The notes beneath the pieces were generated by a model that saw nothing but the letters and a program-made list of their open reading frames with translations, searched no databases and was not told the DNA's origin. A program made the position numbers and the translations under genes. Below, piece by piece: positions 1 to 12,502 of a stretch of DNA of 64,000 nucleotides (the stretch's first letter is position 1; every line of letters starts with the position of its first letter). Source of the DNA: Porodaedalea pini (lineage: Eukaryota > Basidiomycota > Agaricomycetes > Hymenochaetales > Hymenochaetaceae). The stretch is from NCBI GenBank assembly GCA_002794775.1, contig NBAY01000115.1, positions 1 through 64,000 on the forward strand, read 5' to 3'.

Positions 1-1013
1 GGTTGTCGTGTACAAACCGAGGTCCAATAGGGTCTGGAAGAAACTTGACATGTGTTTGGTTAGTAGAAGAAGACTGCAGTTTAGCTGAAGATACCGAATG
101 AGATATCTGTTTTTCAATGTTGTTAGTTTTATCAGCCAATTTGGTAACAAGAGAAGAAAGAGCTTGAATGGAACGAGACATGGAACGCATATTATCTGCT
201 ATTTCCTGGTCGCGAATGGCTTGGGCGGAACTTTGAATATCGTCAAAGATGTGCTTAAATGAAGGGGTGTGGATGTGGTAGGAAGAATGGAATGCCTGTA
301 GACCTTCGTTGGCCTTGTTTTCCTTGATGGTCTTGTCATCGAACATATGAGATTTGCTAATCCACATTACAAGGTTAGATCCGATGTCCGCCAGCGCTTT
401 ACCGGCTAAAACAGGGTCTTTGTACCAAGGCGTGGGAGAGGTCCACGAAGGCTGAGTGAGAAAAGTGGTCATATGCTGTATGGTTTTCTTCGGTAAGCTG
501 TGTGAAAGAGTCGGAAACTCGTTCGGCGATCGCCGGATCTTCATATTCGACCTCTGATGTGTCAACTTGAGGGGCCTGGCTGGCAAATTCGTCAGGAATG
601 TACAGGTCGTCTGCATCCATAGCGTCGTCAATGCGCGTAGGGGGCGCGATAGCTGTATGCTCCTCTTCTGAATTAGAGCGCTTTAGAGAGTTTTGAGACT
701 CGGCGACGGGCGTCGGCGGAAGGTCTCCTTGTTTGCGCAGAGCGGCGGCGTGAGCGTCCGCCTCGATATCAGGGGACCAATCGACACGATTCTTCTGTAC
801 ATGTTCGCAGACGGCATCGTTGTGGTTGTAGGTCTTATCGCGGCCACAAACGACACATAATTTGGTTGCACCGCTAACATAGCTACGACTATGGTAGGGG
901 AGATCCGATTTACACTCCTCACATTTAGTGGGGTCCTTGTGATCGGCAAGGGAACGAGACGACTTGGTTTTATGTAGAGACGCTTTCGCCCTGGTCAACA
1001 TCTTGTTGTCCAT
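1..1013 (-). pseudogene. Hypothetical zinc-finger-like protein, frame-shifted and cut by window edge
   Basis: The ATG at 1013 opens a 204-residue frame ending at 399. Near the N-terminus it has two Cys pairs, CEEC and CVVC, about 22 residues apart, followed by a His and a further Cys, a plausible zinc-binding arrangement. Before that frame closes, a second frame on the same strand, shifted by one base, becomes convincing and stays open from about 460 to base 1. It reads WYKDPVLAGKALADIG and later a helical stretch around SIQALSSLVTKLADKT. I see no GT-AG intron that would join the two frames, so either a 1-nt lesion lies around 400-470 or translation shifts frame. The product is unrecognised. 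A gag-like or nucleic-acid-binding protein is possible but unproven. Confidence 0.4.
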
Positions 1014-2522
1014 TGCGATAGAAAGAGGTTTAGCAGTTTAGTTACTTTCCCACGATCGAGATGATGATGGTAGGAAGATAAGAAGTGTCGGTAACGCTCT
1101 GCCTCTGACTCTTGTAAGTTGTAATTTGCCTGTACTCATTCGTGTGGTCCGCTGCGTCCATATTGTGCTTGCTTGGACTGAGAGCGGAAGCCATTATGTC
1201 AAACGAAATCAAGAAGCTCTTCCACCTGCGTCTCGGTTCCGAGTCAACAGGAGAAGAAAAGTGAAAAAGCCAAGTTGCCAACTGACGAGTCGTCTGAATC
1301 CTGATCGATATCCTTTCTTTACTTGAGTGCTTGAGTCTTAATAACTTTTCTGCGGCCCGGCTGTCCATTCTACTCTCCCTGTGATATAAGTCGTGGGTAA
1401 CTGGGAATCGGTCATAATGATCCATATACCTGAGGTTAACATCAAACCGCTACTCGTGCAAGTTGATCTCTGAGAAGCAGCATCACAATTTTGCAGGATG
1501 AGGCTGACATTACGGAAGGCCTTTTGAAAAGAATGACACGGTACGTTGCGTATAGTGCCCATCCAGGCCATGTCATGGCGTAGGCTCTAATTTTTTCCTT
1601 CCAAGGGATAGATCTTGACTAGCTATGCTTACATGTTCCTAGCGAAGTGTAATGGCTCATGCTCTGACTTCTTCGAGGACGGGTCATGGGTGAAGATCCA
1701 GCAAAACAGTCACAATGCGTCGCTCTCGACACTATGGACAGAGGAGAACTTATGGTGAATGGGACTCGTGCAACTATAGATGTCTTTTCTCAAATCATTT
1801 AAAAATTTGTCGGCGCGGTACGGAAGTGGGTCTTCATAATTCCTGAGGATCTTGAGGACGGAGCGTACCTCCTACGCATGGAGATTCTCAGCTTGCATAC
1901 CGCCAGCATGTATGTGCTTACCAGATCCTCATCAAATCTTGCGTCGACCTTTTTACAACCTGGAGGAGCTCAGTCCTACGCGGCGAGGGTGACAGTGCTT
2001 CACCTGGAAAAGTAGGATGAGAAGATTCTTCCGTAGTCGTGGCGCGCAACTCATTGTATCTGGCAGCATTGGCGGCGCTTGGCTTGAGGATGAACCATTA
2101 GCGGCGCATACTTAGACGACCACCCAGGAGTTCTCTTCTCCTAGACTCCTTCTGAGCGTGTTTTCAACGGCATCTTGGTTGCTTTAAATTTGTACACGAT
2201 TAACGCGGTCACGCCTTCTTACACTCCTGATAGCTTCGTCGGATTGTTTATTCTCTTCAGTTGGACCTGTTCTCCGAACCTGACATGCATCTTCTGCATT
2301 TTCTTGCTTGTAACGTAGATATAAGTAGCAGGGAGTTAAAATATTTAAATTTGTTTCATGGCTAAATATGCTGCTTAGTCATGTACGGACAATGCAGGCC
2401 GGCTTGAATCAAACGGCGCCCAGAGCACCGCAATCATCCAGCTTTGAGTGTACTTATTGCATCTGTTGTATATCTTCCCCTCGACCACCACCCCGTCATC
2501 CCAGCCGCTTCTGCCAGACAAT
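1014..2522. other. Intergenic, no supported gene
   Basis: Only short open frames on both strands with no recognisable domain and no conserved exon pattern. The right end should contain the promoter and 5' UTR of the BAR-domain gene starting at 2523. Confidence 0.5.
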
Positions 2523-3773
2523 ATGGAAGGCTGGAGCAAGATACAATCCAACCTCGCGAGCCTCAACATTGGTCAGTCTGCATCTAAACTGGCCAAGGGC
2601 TTCAACTCGTCGGTGCAGGCAACCAGGGAGCGTCTTGGACAAATTGCGCCTGAAGAGATCACCGAATTGCCACAGGGTGCGTAACGTAGTCTTTAGTCTG
2701 TATGAAACTAATTATGCTCATCGGTGTTGGTCTTACAGAGTACAGGGACCTAGAGGCGCGTGTCGACGCGCTCCGCGCGACACACCTTTCTCTTCTCAAG
2801 TACGCTCTTTACTCTATAATTTATATGGACAAGTTAACAAAGGGATGACACCAGGATCACCAAAGTCTACGAAACCGAGTCATACGACTATCCGACGCAG
2901 ATTCAGGAGTCGCTTGCGCAGCTGTCGACAAACATCGGGCATGGACTCACCAACTTCGCCGCGACAAACCTCAAGGGCACAAACTTGCCTGCGCCCTCGC
3001 CCGTCGCGGCTGCGCCTGTGCAGCACAAGACACTTCCTCATGCACTTGGACGCGCGGCGACGACTGCTGCGAAGTCCCTACAGGATAACGGCGCCGGGGG
3101 CGAGGATAAGCTCGCGAAGGCGATGACCTACTACGCGGGTGCGTGGGATAAGGTACGAGCACATATAAACTCATTTGTTTTGCATTACATCTCTTTACTG
3201 ACATGCCTATCTGTTTCTCAAGATTGCGGCGGCACGCGTAGCGCAAGACAGTGCCATCCGCTCGCAGTTCTTGCAGCCGTGGCAGCAGACTCTCACCAAC
3301 TCGATTGCAGTTGCGCTCAAGGCGCGCCAGGCAGTCGCAGCGTCGCGGCTCGAGCTTGACACCGCGAAGCAGGCGTTCAAGACAGCAGGCCCCGCGAAGC
3401 AGGAGCAGGCGCGACTCGAAGTTGAGAACGCCGAGGACGACCTTGTGCAGAAGACGGAAGTTGCGATCACCCTCATGAAAACCGTCCTCGAGAACGTGCG
3501 TTTAGTTTTCCAACCTGAGTATTGTTTGGATTTGGATACTGACATTGTGCCATTCTATTCCTTCTCATAGCCAGAGCCGCTGAAGGACCTCAACGAGCTC
3601 GTCAAGGCACAACTCGCTTATCATTCCGCCGCGGCGGAAGCATTGAACGCCATCCAGGGCGACATTGAAGAACTCAGCGTCGCAGCCGAGGGCGAATACA
3701 GGTATTTGCTTGATTGTTTCTTTTTATGCCATGCGCTCACGTTCTGCGACTCAGGAAGTCTCGCGAGCACTGA
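2523..3773 (+). CDS. GVP36-like BAR-domain protein
   Basis: Six exons join in phase: 2523-2676, 2739-2799, 2855-3152, 3223-3495, 3571-3701 and 3755-3773, giving 311 residues. Introns are 53-75 nt with GT-AG borders. The N-terminus (MEGWSKIQSNLASLN), the following amphipathic helix and the long Ala/Glu/Lys/Gln-rich helical remainder match the fungal GVP36 (Golgi vesicle protein 36) BAR family, whose members form curved dimers on membranes and act in vesicle transport and endocytosis. Residues about 170-290 (AVAASRLELDTAKQAFKTAG and onward) are a typical BAR coiled coil. The upstream in-frame ATG at 2448 lies before the natural family start and is probably 5' UTR. It is convergent with PUP1. 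The family is clear; the exact ortholog is inferred. Confidence 0.82.
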
Positions 3774-4084
3774 AGTGCCTCTCACATAGTCCTCCTTAAT
3801 GAGTAGCATATATTCCCTGCGCGGCGGGTGATATTCCGGAGTGTTGTTCTTATGTGTCGGACTGATTTGCTATATGGATGAGCAACAGCGTTGTTCAAAT
3901 CCCTTATCTCCCATGTGTTCGTATACCGACTCCTGTGCTAATATATGATCCGTTGTGCATCGACAATTTCACCACTTCATCGCTTTACCTAGAAATTTGA
4001 GTTTAGAAAGGAAGCGTACATCACACCAGAAGTTGTTAGTATGGATTGGTGCAAGCATATATCCAGCTACGAAATACATTAAAT
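3774..4084. other. Tail-to-tail intergenic spacer
   Basis: A 311-bp gap between the converging GVP36-like and PUP1 genes. It should hold both 3' UTRs. No open frame or repeat of note. Confidence 0.6.
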
Positions 4085-5095
4085 TTAGCTGATATCCATC
4101 GCATCGCCGCCAGCCGAGACTGCGGGAGGGAGAGGCACTACTGTCTCGTCAACAACAAACTTGCGCACGCTCTCCTTCGTCCACGCCGTCGTCCCGCGGC
4201 GGAACTTGTATGTATTCTCCTTCTGCACGCGTTCATTCGGCCTGCGGTAGTTGCGCAAGTTCTCGGTGTGGTCCTTCGTGATCACGCACGCGTCAACGTT
4301 GGAGCCCGAGCCGAGGTCGTTGAAGATACCCGCGGAGACGGCGCTGACGACGAGGTTGAGCGCCTCCTGGCGCTCCATGTTCGGCTTCCACGAGCTCTCG
4401 AATACGGCCATGGCAGCGAGCGAGCCAGAGCCCATGGTCACGTATGGCAGCTTATCCGTCGAGCCGTGTGGAGCAATGGTGAACAGGTGCGCGCCGGTCG
4501 AGTCGACGCCGCCCAGCACGAGCGCAGCACCAATCTGCCCGCCATGCCTGTACGCATATGAAACCAGATAATTCATTATACTGAAGACGTAACGTACCGG
4601 AACAGATGCTGTTTAAGCATGGTCATGGCGGTAACAACGCGCGGGGTTCGTCCCGTCGAGAGTGCATGCAACTCCATGTTGCTCGAGATCATCGCCGTCG
4701 TGAATTCCGTATCCGCAGCAGTACCCGCTCCACAGCAGCGAATGTTCTCCGTGATGTAGTGGATCTGTCCGCGCATGCCTTCGTGAGCTACTTCATCGTG
4801 GCGCGGATGATACGTACGAAACGCGCACCTTCTCACAGTTCTTGTCTGCAACGATATCTCCCTCCGTCGCTCGCGTATCCGCACCTAGTACAATCCCGTC
4901 TTTGAAGAGACACCCAACGATGGTTGTACCCGTGCTCGTTGCCTTTGGCAACGGTAGGCCTTTCTCCTGTATGTAGGTGTTCCTGCATTTCTGGTTATTA
5001 CTTCTGTATCTGCTTGCTTGAAGCAGGTAAGTAACATACCGAACATGGTTCGAGAAGTCAAAGCCTGCTCCATGATATACAGATGCGCCAGCCAT
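4085..5095 (-). CDS. PUP1: 20S proteasome subunit beta type-7 (beta2, Pup1)
   Basis: Four exons on the minus strand (5095-5040, 4982-4829, 4764-4598, 4547-4085) give 279 residues, the usual size. A short propeptide ends in STG, followed by the mature N-terminus TTIVGCLF; the new N-terminal Thr is the catalytic nucleophile of the trypsin-like site. The family blocks [49 protein letters not shown] and [11 protein letters not shown] are all present. The C-terminal extension ([11 protein letters not shown]) is typical of beta2, which wraps around beta3. It acts in the 20S core in cytosol and nucleus. The splice sites chosen rejoin CGG (Arg) codons at introns 1 and 3. It is followed 153 bp downstream on the genome, head to tail, by the IML2-like gene. 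No lesion seen. Confidence 0.95.
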
Positions 5096-5248
5096 GTTGA
5101 CGTCGTAGAGAAGAGAGAACTTGTATCAACATTGACTGCCTACAGAGGACGCGCGGCGGTCCAACGACGCGTCAGTGCGTGAAGATCGGTTATGTAAGGA
5201 ATAACAATTAAATACAGATGGACGAGTAATCTAAAATGTCCATAGTTC

Positions 5249-8079
5249 TCAAGATCGAAGGTCAAGCATCTCCTTTTTAATCGCAATCTCATCCTTCAGC
5301 ATGTTAATCCGACCGTCCAGCCGCGACGACAGGTCCACGCTGCTCCCAGATATATTTATCGCCTTGTCCAGCCTCTCGCCCGCCGACTTCAGTGCTTTGC
5401 TCCACTCCGCTCTGAACTCATTTTGATCTGAGCTTGCCTGAGCCTTCTCACGAGCTTCAACCTCCTTCAAGTCTAGTACAGCCAGCTCGAACAGCGCGAC
5501 GCCGCCGACCCATTTGCTATCCACAATCTCCGAGTGTCGGTTGTGCGCATCCGTAAGGAATCTCCGCGCCGATGCGAAGTCCTCTAGCGTGCGGTGTACG
5601 ATACCGAGGATAAGCGAGCGCACCGCGAGCTCATCTGCGGTGTCAAGATCCTTGGTAGTCTTCGGCTCAGGTAACGTAATGTATGAACTTGTGATGGCGA
5701 CGGAAGGAGAGTAGGACGCGAGCTCCTTGACGTGTTCCATAGCGACTTCTTTGGTAGTTCGCTGATGTGTATTCCAGACTGAAGCAAGAACATCAGTCTT
5801 GCCAAGCGATAAGAAACCTGTTTAAACTCACAGATCGCTAGTTCTGCACGATGAACGTTGATTAGCTATGCCAGCACGAGTATAAACAAAAGGCTAACCA
5901 TCAGCAGGGCTTATTTTCATATAATCAATGTACGCAGACTCGTTTGCTCCATTCCGCTCCGCTTTAGCCTTGTAGAACTCAACTACCAAGGCATTGTCAG
6001 AAACTGCAACATATGATCAGCAGAATACGTACGTTTCTTCCTGATCAAAACCTCCATTGGCAGATCCTTACCAGCCATCTTCCTTTTGTCTAGCAGCACA
6101 GGGACTTTGTCGAAGAGCTTCTTCGCTTTGACACGGTTCCCCAACGATACGTAGCAGCCTTTTCCGCGAAGTTAGTTATATTAGATTGCGCATAACGGGA
6201 AACGCACCGCCTGCGATAGTGTAGTATGTTGCGTGACTCCTACAAAAAATCAACGAGATCAGTCCCGGACATCGTTTGGATCCATACCCTACGTACCAGC
6301 TGTTGATCTCCGTCATGCGCAGGAACATGTCTGCGGCCTCTTGGTACCGTCTCTGAGAAAGGAGTGTCCACGCGAGCTCGAAAACCAGCTTATAAAGTAA
6401 TGTTAGAAAAGCCTGCATGCTCATAGCACAATTAAACTGACAAGTGCGTCCGCCTGCTGGAAATGGCCCAGCCTCCCCGGTCGAAGACCGTCTTGGAGAA
6501 CAGCTATTGCGCCTTCGGGATCAAATGTCATCCGTAAAATCTTCGCCTGAGTAAAGCAGCTTCAGGGACTTTGCCATTGAAAAACATGGAGCTTGTTTTA
6601 CTCGGTTCAATATCCATAGAGCACCGTCCGGATAGCGAGAAATCGTACTAAAGGGTGTATTTTAGGAATATTACGGTCAACAGTGATCAGAGATTGCGTA
6701 CCTCTCTACAATAGCCTTATACTGTTTCACTATGTGAGCTTCATCCGCCTGATAGCCGGCAAGAAGGAGCACGACGCCATGATATGTCATAAGAGTCAAT
6801 CTGAAAGACGAGATGAGCTGCAAGGGCTTGCGTAGTGAAGGTGCCGACTCACCCAGCAAAAGTAGAATGAACATCCTTGCGAGCCGCGGAAACAGCAAGT
6901 GCTTGCAAGGCCAACCGCCGGTCATGCTGGAAACCAAATAACCCGACGACAGTCCTAGTCACAACGTTAGCCTTCGCGTCTTACTACCCATGCATCCGTC
7001 GCTCACTTCGCTTTTGCGGGAAGGAGAGAGAAGACGAGATTAAAGAGTCCGAAGCCTACGAAATATTAGAATTTAGAAGTAGAATGGGTATATGGACTAC
7101 ATTGTATACCGAAAGCTGCGCCGGATACGATTAACTCCTCCACCGGTCCTTCCGGGTCAACTAGCGACTTCGGAGGCGGCCGAGGACTACTTGGTGCGGA
7201 AAGACCCCAGCGTCCAAAGAAAGAGCCGCCCTTCGAAGGTGTAGACGGCACCAAAATAGTTTCAGTTGTAGACCGCGAGGAATCGACAGAGGCTAAAGAC
7301 GGCGTTGATGGATTTCGAGAAGGCAGAGGTGTTGTTGCGGGTGTCATGTAGAAGTCGATGCCGGTGGGGAAGACTGTTTTGTACAGTCTGGGAAGGCCGT
7401 GAGCGATCGCCAAGTAGCTCATTTGAAGATACATACTTGGTGAATTTTGAGTGTGCACTAAACGTGCATGTGAGAATAAAGCGCTCGATAGCATAATTGG
7501 ATATGCCTACTTATTCAGAGAGTAACTTCGGATTTACAGTGAGTACGAGGAGCAATATAGAACTGAAAATACTCACATGCATTGGAGATAGCCCATGTAA
7601 GACTCGCTAAATTAATTAAGTTAGTTACGTCGCAGAGGTTGGCGCTATACTGACCTCAAAGCATGGACCAGTCCTTGAAGCAAGATGGCATCCGCCTGTA
7701 AAATCTCGAACTCAATTCCTGGAGGAAATGAACTCTTTCCGCCATTTTCCGACTTCACCGTCTTGCTGCTTTTCTTCGCACCTGCTTCAGACTCTCTGAG
7801 GCACCGTGCGGCCTCTCCCATCAGTCCGACCTAGTGAAAACTTCTCAGCCCTTAATGCTATAGTAAAAGAGAATTCCGCACCTCCATTCCAAGGGCCGCC
7901 TCCATGAAGGCGCATGCGCCCAGCCCAAGTAAGTGAAATGGAGTGCCGTCCGCTGCAAATTGTGAGCGCGCCTCCGCAAGCCGGTTCGAGAAGAGATGGT
8001 CGAAACCCTCGCTCGCCGAGAGCAGAGCAGCTGCTTCCGCGTCAAGCGCTGCGTTTCCAACCTCGCCAACGTTTGCCAT
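5249..8079 (-). CDS. IML2 / TPR39-like protein (DUF3808)
   Basis: A gene with many short introns. The start at 8079 gives [20 protein letters not shown]. Conserved segments in order are [50 protein letters not shown], a Ser/Pro-rich linker, [56 protein letters not shown], and a C-terminal part with [21 protein letters not shown] and [19 protein letters not shown]. These helical hairpins with the [16 protein letters not shown] repeat are typical of the DUF3808 family, which includes yeast Iml2 (inclusion-body clearance, mitochondria- and lipid-droplet-linked) and animal TTC39. The fungus-specific Ser/Thr/Pro stretch sits near 7150-7380. I have not fixed every exon border, so internal splicing is approximate. 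No stop or frameshift is needed to read through the main blocks. Confidence 0.8.
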
Positions 8080-9023
8080 GGCGGTCGCTGAACAAGCTGC
8101 GATTGGAGCTGGCCGCCTTTGACCGTGTCGACATGATGCGCCGTGCCTGACTGACAAGTTGGACGCGTTCGACAACGTGACGATCATTTACTTTTTTGGA
8201 CATGCGTCGGTCGAACTTGGATGGTCCTCAGGCTGATACTTGAACACACACACCTCGGCATGCCCACTGATTCTATCTGGGCCCTCGAAGTAAGAGCTCT
8301 ATAATGGACTATATATTACTCAGGCTCGCCGCTATCCTCTGCATTATATTGCAGCTTTCCGTGCCAGTAATATCGCCGATCAGAAGATTTCAAGCATGAA
8401 GAAGATCAACGGAATACAAGTTTCGGCGGTGCAGCAAGCTTCAAAGGCTCCCATATCAAGCATGGTCTTGAAACTGCGATATTCACTTCTGGATGCAGAA
8501 AGGCGAAGGTTGTCCGTGGTTTGTCCGCGCTCAAGATTCAGACCCGCTTCTTTGTGATGTATGAAGACCGTGCTGAGTTATCAGTTGAGTTGATCATGAA
8601 CTCTCTTTACACCTTAAAGCAGTCGAACATAGCTCACCTCGAGCTGATAGAGAGAACTCCACTGTAACAAATCAAATCTGAAGTCGGATTCCACGTTCAA
8701 GGACGCCAGCAACGTCTTTCTCGTCAAAACACTGGGATCCTCATTTGTATAATATTCCAAGAATAGCTTGTGACTCTACCGAGCCCAGGAACCTTGTCCA
8801 TCGCCGCCTTAACTCACGATCTGTGCTGAAGGAGGCCCCATGCACAATCGATCATCACAGCCTGATGGCCTCACAGAACTCGTGCTGATCACGAAAGGAG
8901 CGGTATCTCAAAGCCAATGCAGTGTACTCGAGATCTCAAGTATATTGCCTTCGCATCGTACTAGAGAAGGGCACCCATTGACGTCCACCTCAGAACGACT
9001 TCGTGCTCTTCCGATACCAGACA
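8080..9023. other. Divergent intergenic region
   Basis: Lies between the starts of the IML2-like gene (minus) and DUF6533 gene A (plus), so both promoters should be here. Open frames inside are short and unsupported. Confidence 0.5.
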
Positions 9024-10681
9024 ATGGCTAGCCCATCTGATCTCACCCAGTGGAATACCACACTGCAGCATAATCGCTTGTCGAACGTGAGTCAGCTGCA
9101 GATTCTTATCGCTGCGCGACAATTCCCTGATGAAATTTGGTCTGTAGTATGTCGATGGTACGGCCTATCACTTCTAAATCTAGTATTATATTGACTCAGC
9201 TCTGTTGCTCTGGGTTTCTCCGCCTCAAGTCTGCAGTTGCACCATACTGGTACGGTAAGGGTCCTCACCTGCTGAACCAGACTCTAATATGCTTCCTAGA
9301 TTTACGACTTCTTGCTCACCTTCAACGCGGAGAAGACTCCCATATGGCCTTCATCGGGGTCTGTAATAAAAGTCTTGTTTCTACTAACGAGATACGCGCC
9401 GTTCATAGATATTACCATTATACTATGGCGTGAGTGAATCAAACTACGCTCCAGCGGAAATCTCTAACTGCCTTCGCGATTAAGAATTGCTCAAGTCCCA
9501 GATGACACCACAGGATTGTGCATTTGTCTACAGAAGCACTGGGTGTTAGTAGCTGAACCGCCGCGGTATCCCGGAGACTTGTCATTGATTTCTCGTCAAT
9601 ATAGGGTTGCTTCTCAAAAGCATTCTGATCGCAGAAAGTAGCCTGTATCGTTATCTTTTTAACTATATATACTCATCCGCAACGTATACAAAAGTCATTC
9701 TTATGCTGCGAATGTGGGCTGTCTGCGAGCAGCGACGTGCAATAGCTATTGGTCTGGTAGTGTGGACCATTATCACCTGGGTGCCGAATATGGCCAGCCT
9801 CGGCATATGTTTCTTGATTCTCTGCGATGTGAGTGCCATCTGCACTTGCGCCTCTAAATTGGCATACTGACGTGGAGTTCAATTGCCTTTCTTCGAAGAT
9901 GGGCCATTACCCGTGAATGTCCCTGGTTCAGGTTGTCATCTAACTTCGGGCAGTCCCATTGTATTCGTGTGCTGGACCCTTCTGATGGTCTTCGAAGCAG
10001 GTGCATCCGTCTTTATTCTGGGATACTTTAAACGCCTGACACATCCTTTTCTTAGCTATATTGGGTCTTATGGTGACCAAAGCTGTCAAAAACTGTGTGC
10101 TACTCAAAACTCATGAGTTAGCGGTGACGGGACTAACGTGAAACATGATTTTCACCTACAGATCGGATGCATAAAAACTCAGCTGTCTTCAAAGCTGTTT
10201 TTAAAGATGGTCAGTTCTTCAGTCTGATTCAAGATGATATGCAGGCTGATTTCAGATGTTAAGGCTCGATATTCTACTTTTATCTCTTCATCCTATCTAC
10301 GGCTAACGTCATTGTCATACTGACTTCCTCTGTGAGCCTTCCTGTTTGAGCTGCGCGAATGCATAAAATTCCCAGCTGATTTACGACTGTTCTGCTAATC
10401 AGGCCGACCTCATAAATCTCCTCTCAGTGTAAGTATCTCAGCTTCCCAGAAGTCATCGTAACTTATTCACAGTGCTATCCAGAATAGAGCGTGTGATTCA
10501 TTCCGTCTTGACGGCTCGGATCATCCTGAACCTACGCAAGCTGGGCACGAGACGTCAACTTGGATTGGATACATTCTCTGTTGGAGTCCGAGCTGGCGCC
10601 AACATGGAGTTTGCACGCAATCCGGTTTCGTCGGAGAGCGCTGATCAGTGCACACTGGCAGACAGTAACATAGTTGCCTAA
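9024..10681 (+). CDS. DUF6533 integral membrane protein, gene A
   Basis: The start at 9024 reads MASPSDLTQWNTTL. After the first intron come two very small exons, 9148-9157 (10 nt, YVD plus one base) and 9200-9213 (14 nt). The hallmark DUF6533 block follows: IYDFLLTFNAEKTPIWPSS and VLFLLTRYAPFIDITIIL. Further exons supply a second Cys-containing block (QMTPQDCAFVYRSTG), GWLLLKSILIAE, VILMLRMWAVCEQRRAIAIGL, GCHLTSGSPIVFVCWTLLMV and the C-terminal SRIERVIHSVLTARIILNLRK. The pattern of about seven hydrophobic helices and the RTWA-like motif is standard for this agaricomycete family, whose function is unknown. All blocks can be joined without a stop. Some internal splice sites are inferred from genes B and C. 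Confidence 0.72.
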
Positions 10682-10924
10682 ATTGTCGAGTAACGGTTCT
10701 CCTAATTCCTGCGCTGTTTTGTGGGATATATGTATTTATCTATTGTCACACGCGTTGTAAATGTAAACAGAACCTGGTCTCGAATCATAAGCTGTGGTGT
10801 ACATGTGAAAACTACAGTAGCCTTTGAACGGCTGGCATACGATTACCTTGTTCTTTATAAAAGGGTTGGGGTGGACCTGAGAGTCACTCGTCATTCCCAT
10901 AGCAAGCTGTCTTATGAACGACTC

Positions 10925-12502
10925 CTTAGGTGTCATCTTCTACATGATTCTCTCTCCAATCATGAACTCCTAATCTACGTATGTCGAGAAGAATCTCCTG
11001 GTCATTACAGAGTGGGGCATTCGTTCAATCCTGTAAGCAAGGAAAGGTTAAGCATAAGGTTGTATCCTTCCGTGTCTCGAGATACTAAGAAAATGGAAAC
11101 TAACCTTGAAAGCAGGTTCGATACCCCAAGCTAATCCAGATGACATGGTTCGACGAATCAGGCACGCTAGAAGTAGATAACTGGAAAACTCTTACCGAAT
11201 GTTTGAAAATCACAACGACATTAGCTGTCGAAAGCACTGACGAAACAATATATCAATGCTTATGATCTGACGAGTAGTATTGACCATACCGAAAAGACAC
11301 ATATAGAAAAGAGAGCCTAAGAACAAAATCAACTCTTGCAACATCATGTAACTTGCGTTCATGAACTGATTTCGAGCTCACCATCCGCGTAGAGTCTCAT
11401 ATATATATATAAGTATGACCCTGGACTCTGTCTAAAAGAGAGCGAAGACAATTAGCTTACATCCTATATCGAGACGTGAATCCGAGATCCTTGACGGTTG
11501 ATTTTACGCTCAACATGAGCGAAAGATACCTGTGGAAGTGTATTCAATAAAGGTCGCTTTGCTTAAGCACATTCGTGAAACTTACCAGCCTCGAATGCTG
11601 CCAACAACAGGCAACCATATGTCGCGTATGGTTTCCCGGAAACTATCAGGCAGCCGGGGAGATGCGACAGCAAAGGCACAACTGGGTGGCGAAGACAGAA
11701 TATAGATATCCAAAAGGCAAGTGCTTTACAGTCACAAACTGTAATGAGTATGCACAACACAGAGTCAGCACGCTGCTGCCCGAAGCAACAAGCATTGGTA
11801 CAAGATTGACACAAGCTGAAAGAGAAAGGGAAAGTGCAATCCTCCGGGAAAAATCATAGACTGCCCATGTTTTGACGGCAAGAATTAGTCGAGAATCAGA
11901 CGATGAACTGGATAGATGACATGGTAGAGAGACTTCTGCTCCGAAGATACCTCGAACAAGCAGCCCTTATGAAAAAGAGGTGATAAGTAGACGACAATAG
12001 AACATAGAGAAAGCCCAACTCACAGGATGAGGCTTCGTGCGCAAACATACACTCTTTTGCGGCCATTTGTGACCTTGTCAATTCTGGGCCGGAACTTGCC
12101 TTGGCCAGATAGAAATTCGATGGAGTTTTAGAATATGTGCTCGTAGCTGTTGTACATACAATGGACGTGTCGGAGAAGGGCAGGTATCGTGTCAGAAGGA
12201 ACATAGCTTCCGGGAAAGACCATGGCGAAGACCACATCAGAGAATTTTCGTCATGAAAAGTTATTATGTAGTCATAAATCTACGAAAAGAAATATTATTC
12301 AATCTTAATTTCAACTGAAATGGCGAAGCATATACCAGAACAGCCATGCTTGAGACTTGAATAGGACAGTCAGCACCCGTACCGTCGACATACTGGGTAA
12401 TTAATGAAGTTTAAGAAGTCGCAAAACGTGCAATGAAGGACCAGCATACCGCATGCGCTGTATCGCGACTCAGAGCATAGCAACATCAGGCTGACTGTCC
12501 AT
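10925..12502 (-). pseudogene. DUF6533 gene B, degraded paralog of gene C
   Basis: Aligned with gene C (16486-18090), this copy keeps the same exon order: MDSQ N-terminus, 10-nt and 20-nt micro-exons (YVDVSSMAVL), IYDYIITFHDENSLMWSSPW, FLLTRYLPFSDTSIV, QMAAKECMFAHEASS, KTWAVYDFSRRIALSLSL, PGCLIVSGKPYATYGCLLL and the C-terminal helix. Two lesions are visible. Codon 11 is TGA (12472-12470), where gene C has AGA in an otherwise matching context. One G is missing near 10993-11000: MTRR is followed out of frame by ILLDIRRLGVHDW, whereas gene C reads TGRILLNLRKLGVHDW in frame. A later ATG could bypass the first lesion but not the second. Probably non-functional. Confidence 0.75.

Noticed and set aside
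2368..3126. 252-codon plus-strand frame
   Set aside because: It overlaps the GVP36-like exons in another frame and runs through its introns. The composition (Arg/Ser/Pro) is typical of a shadow.
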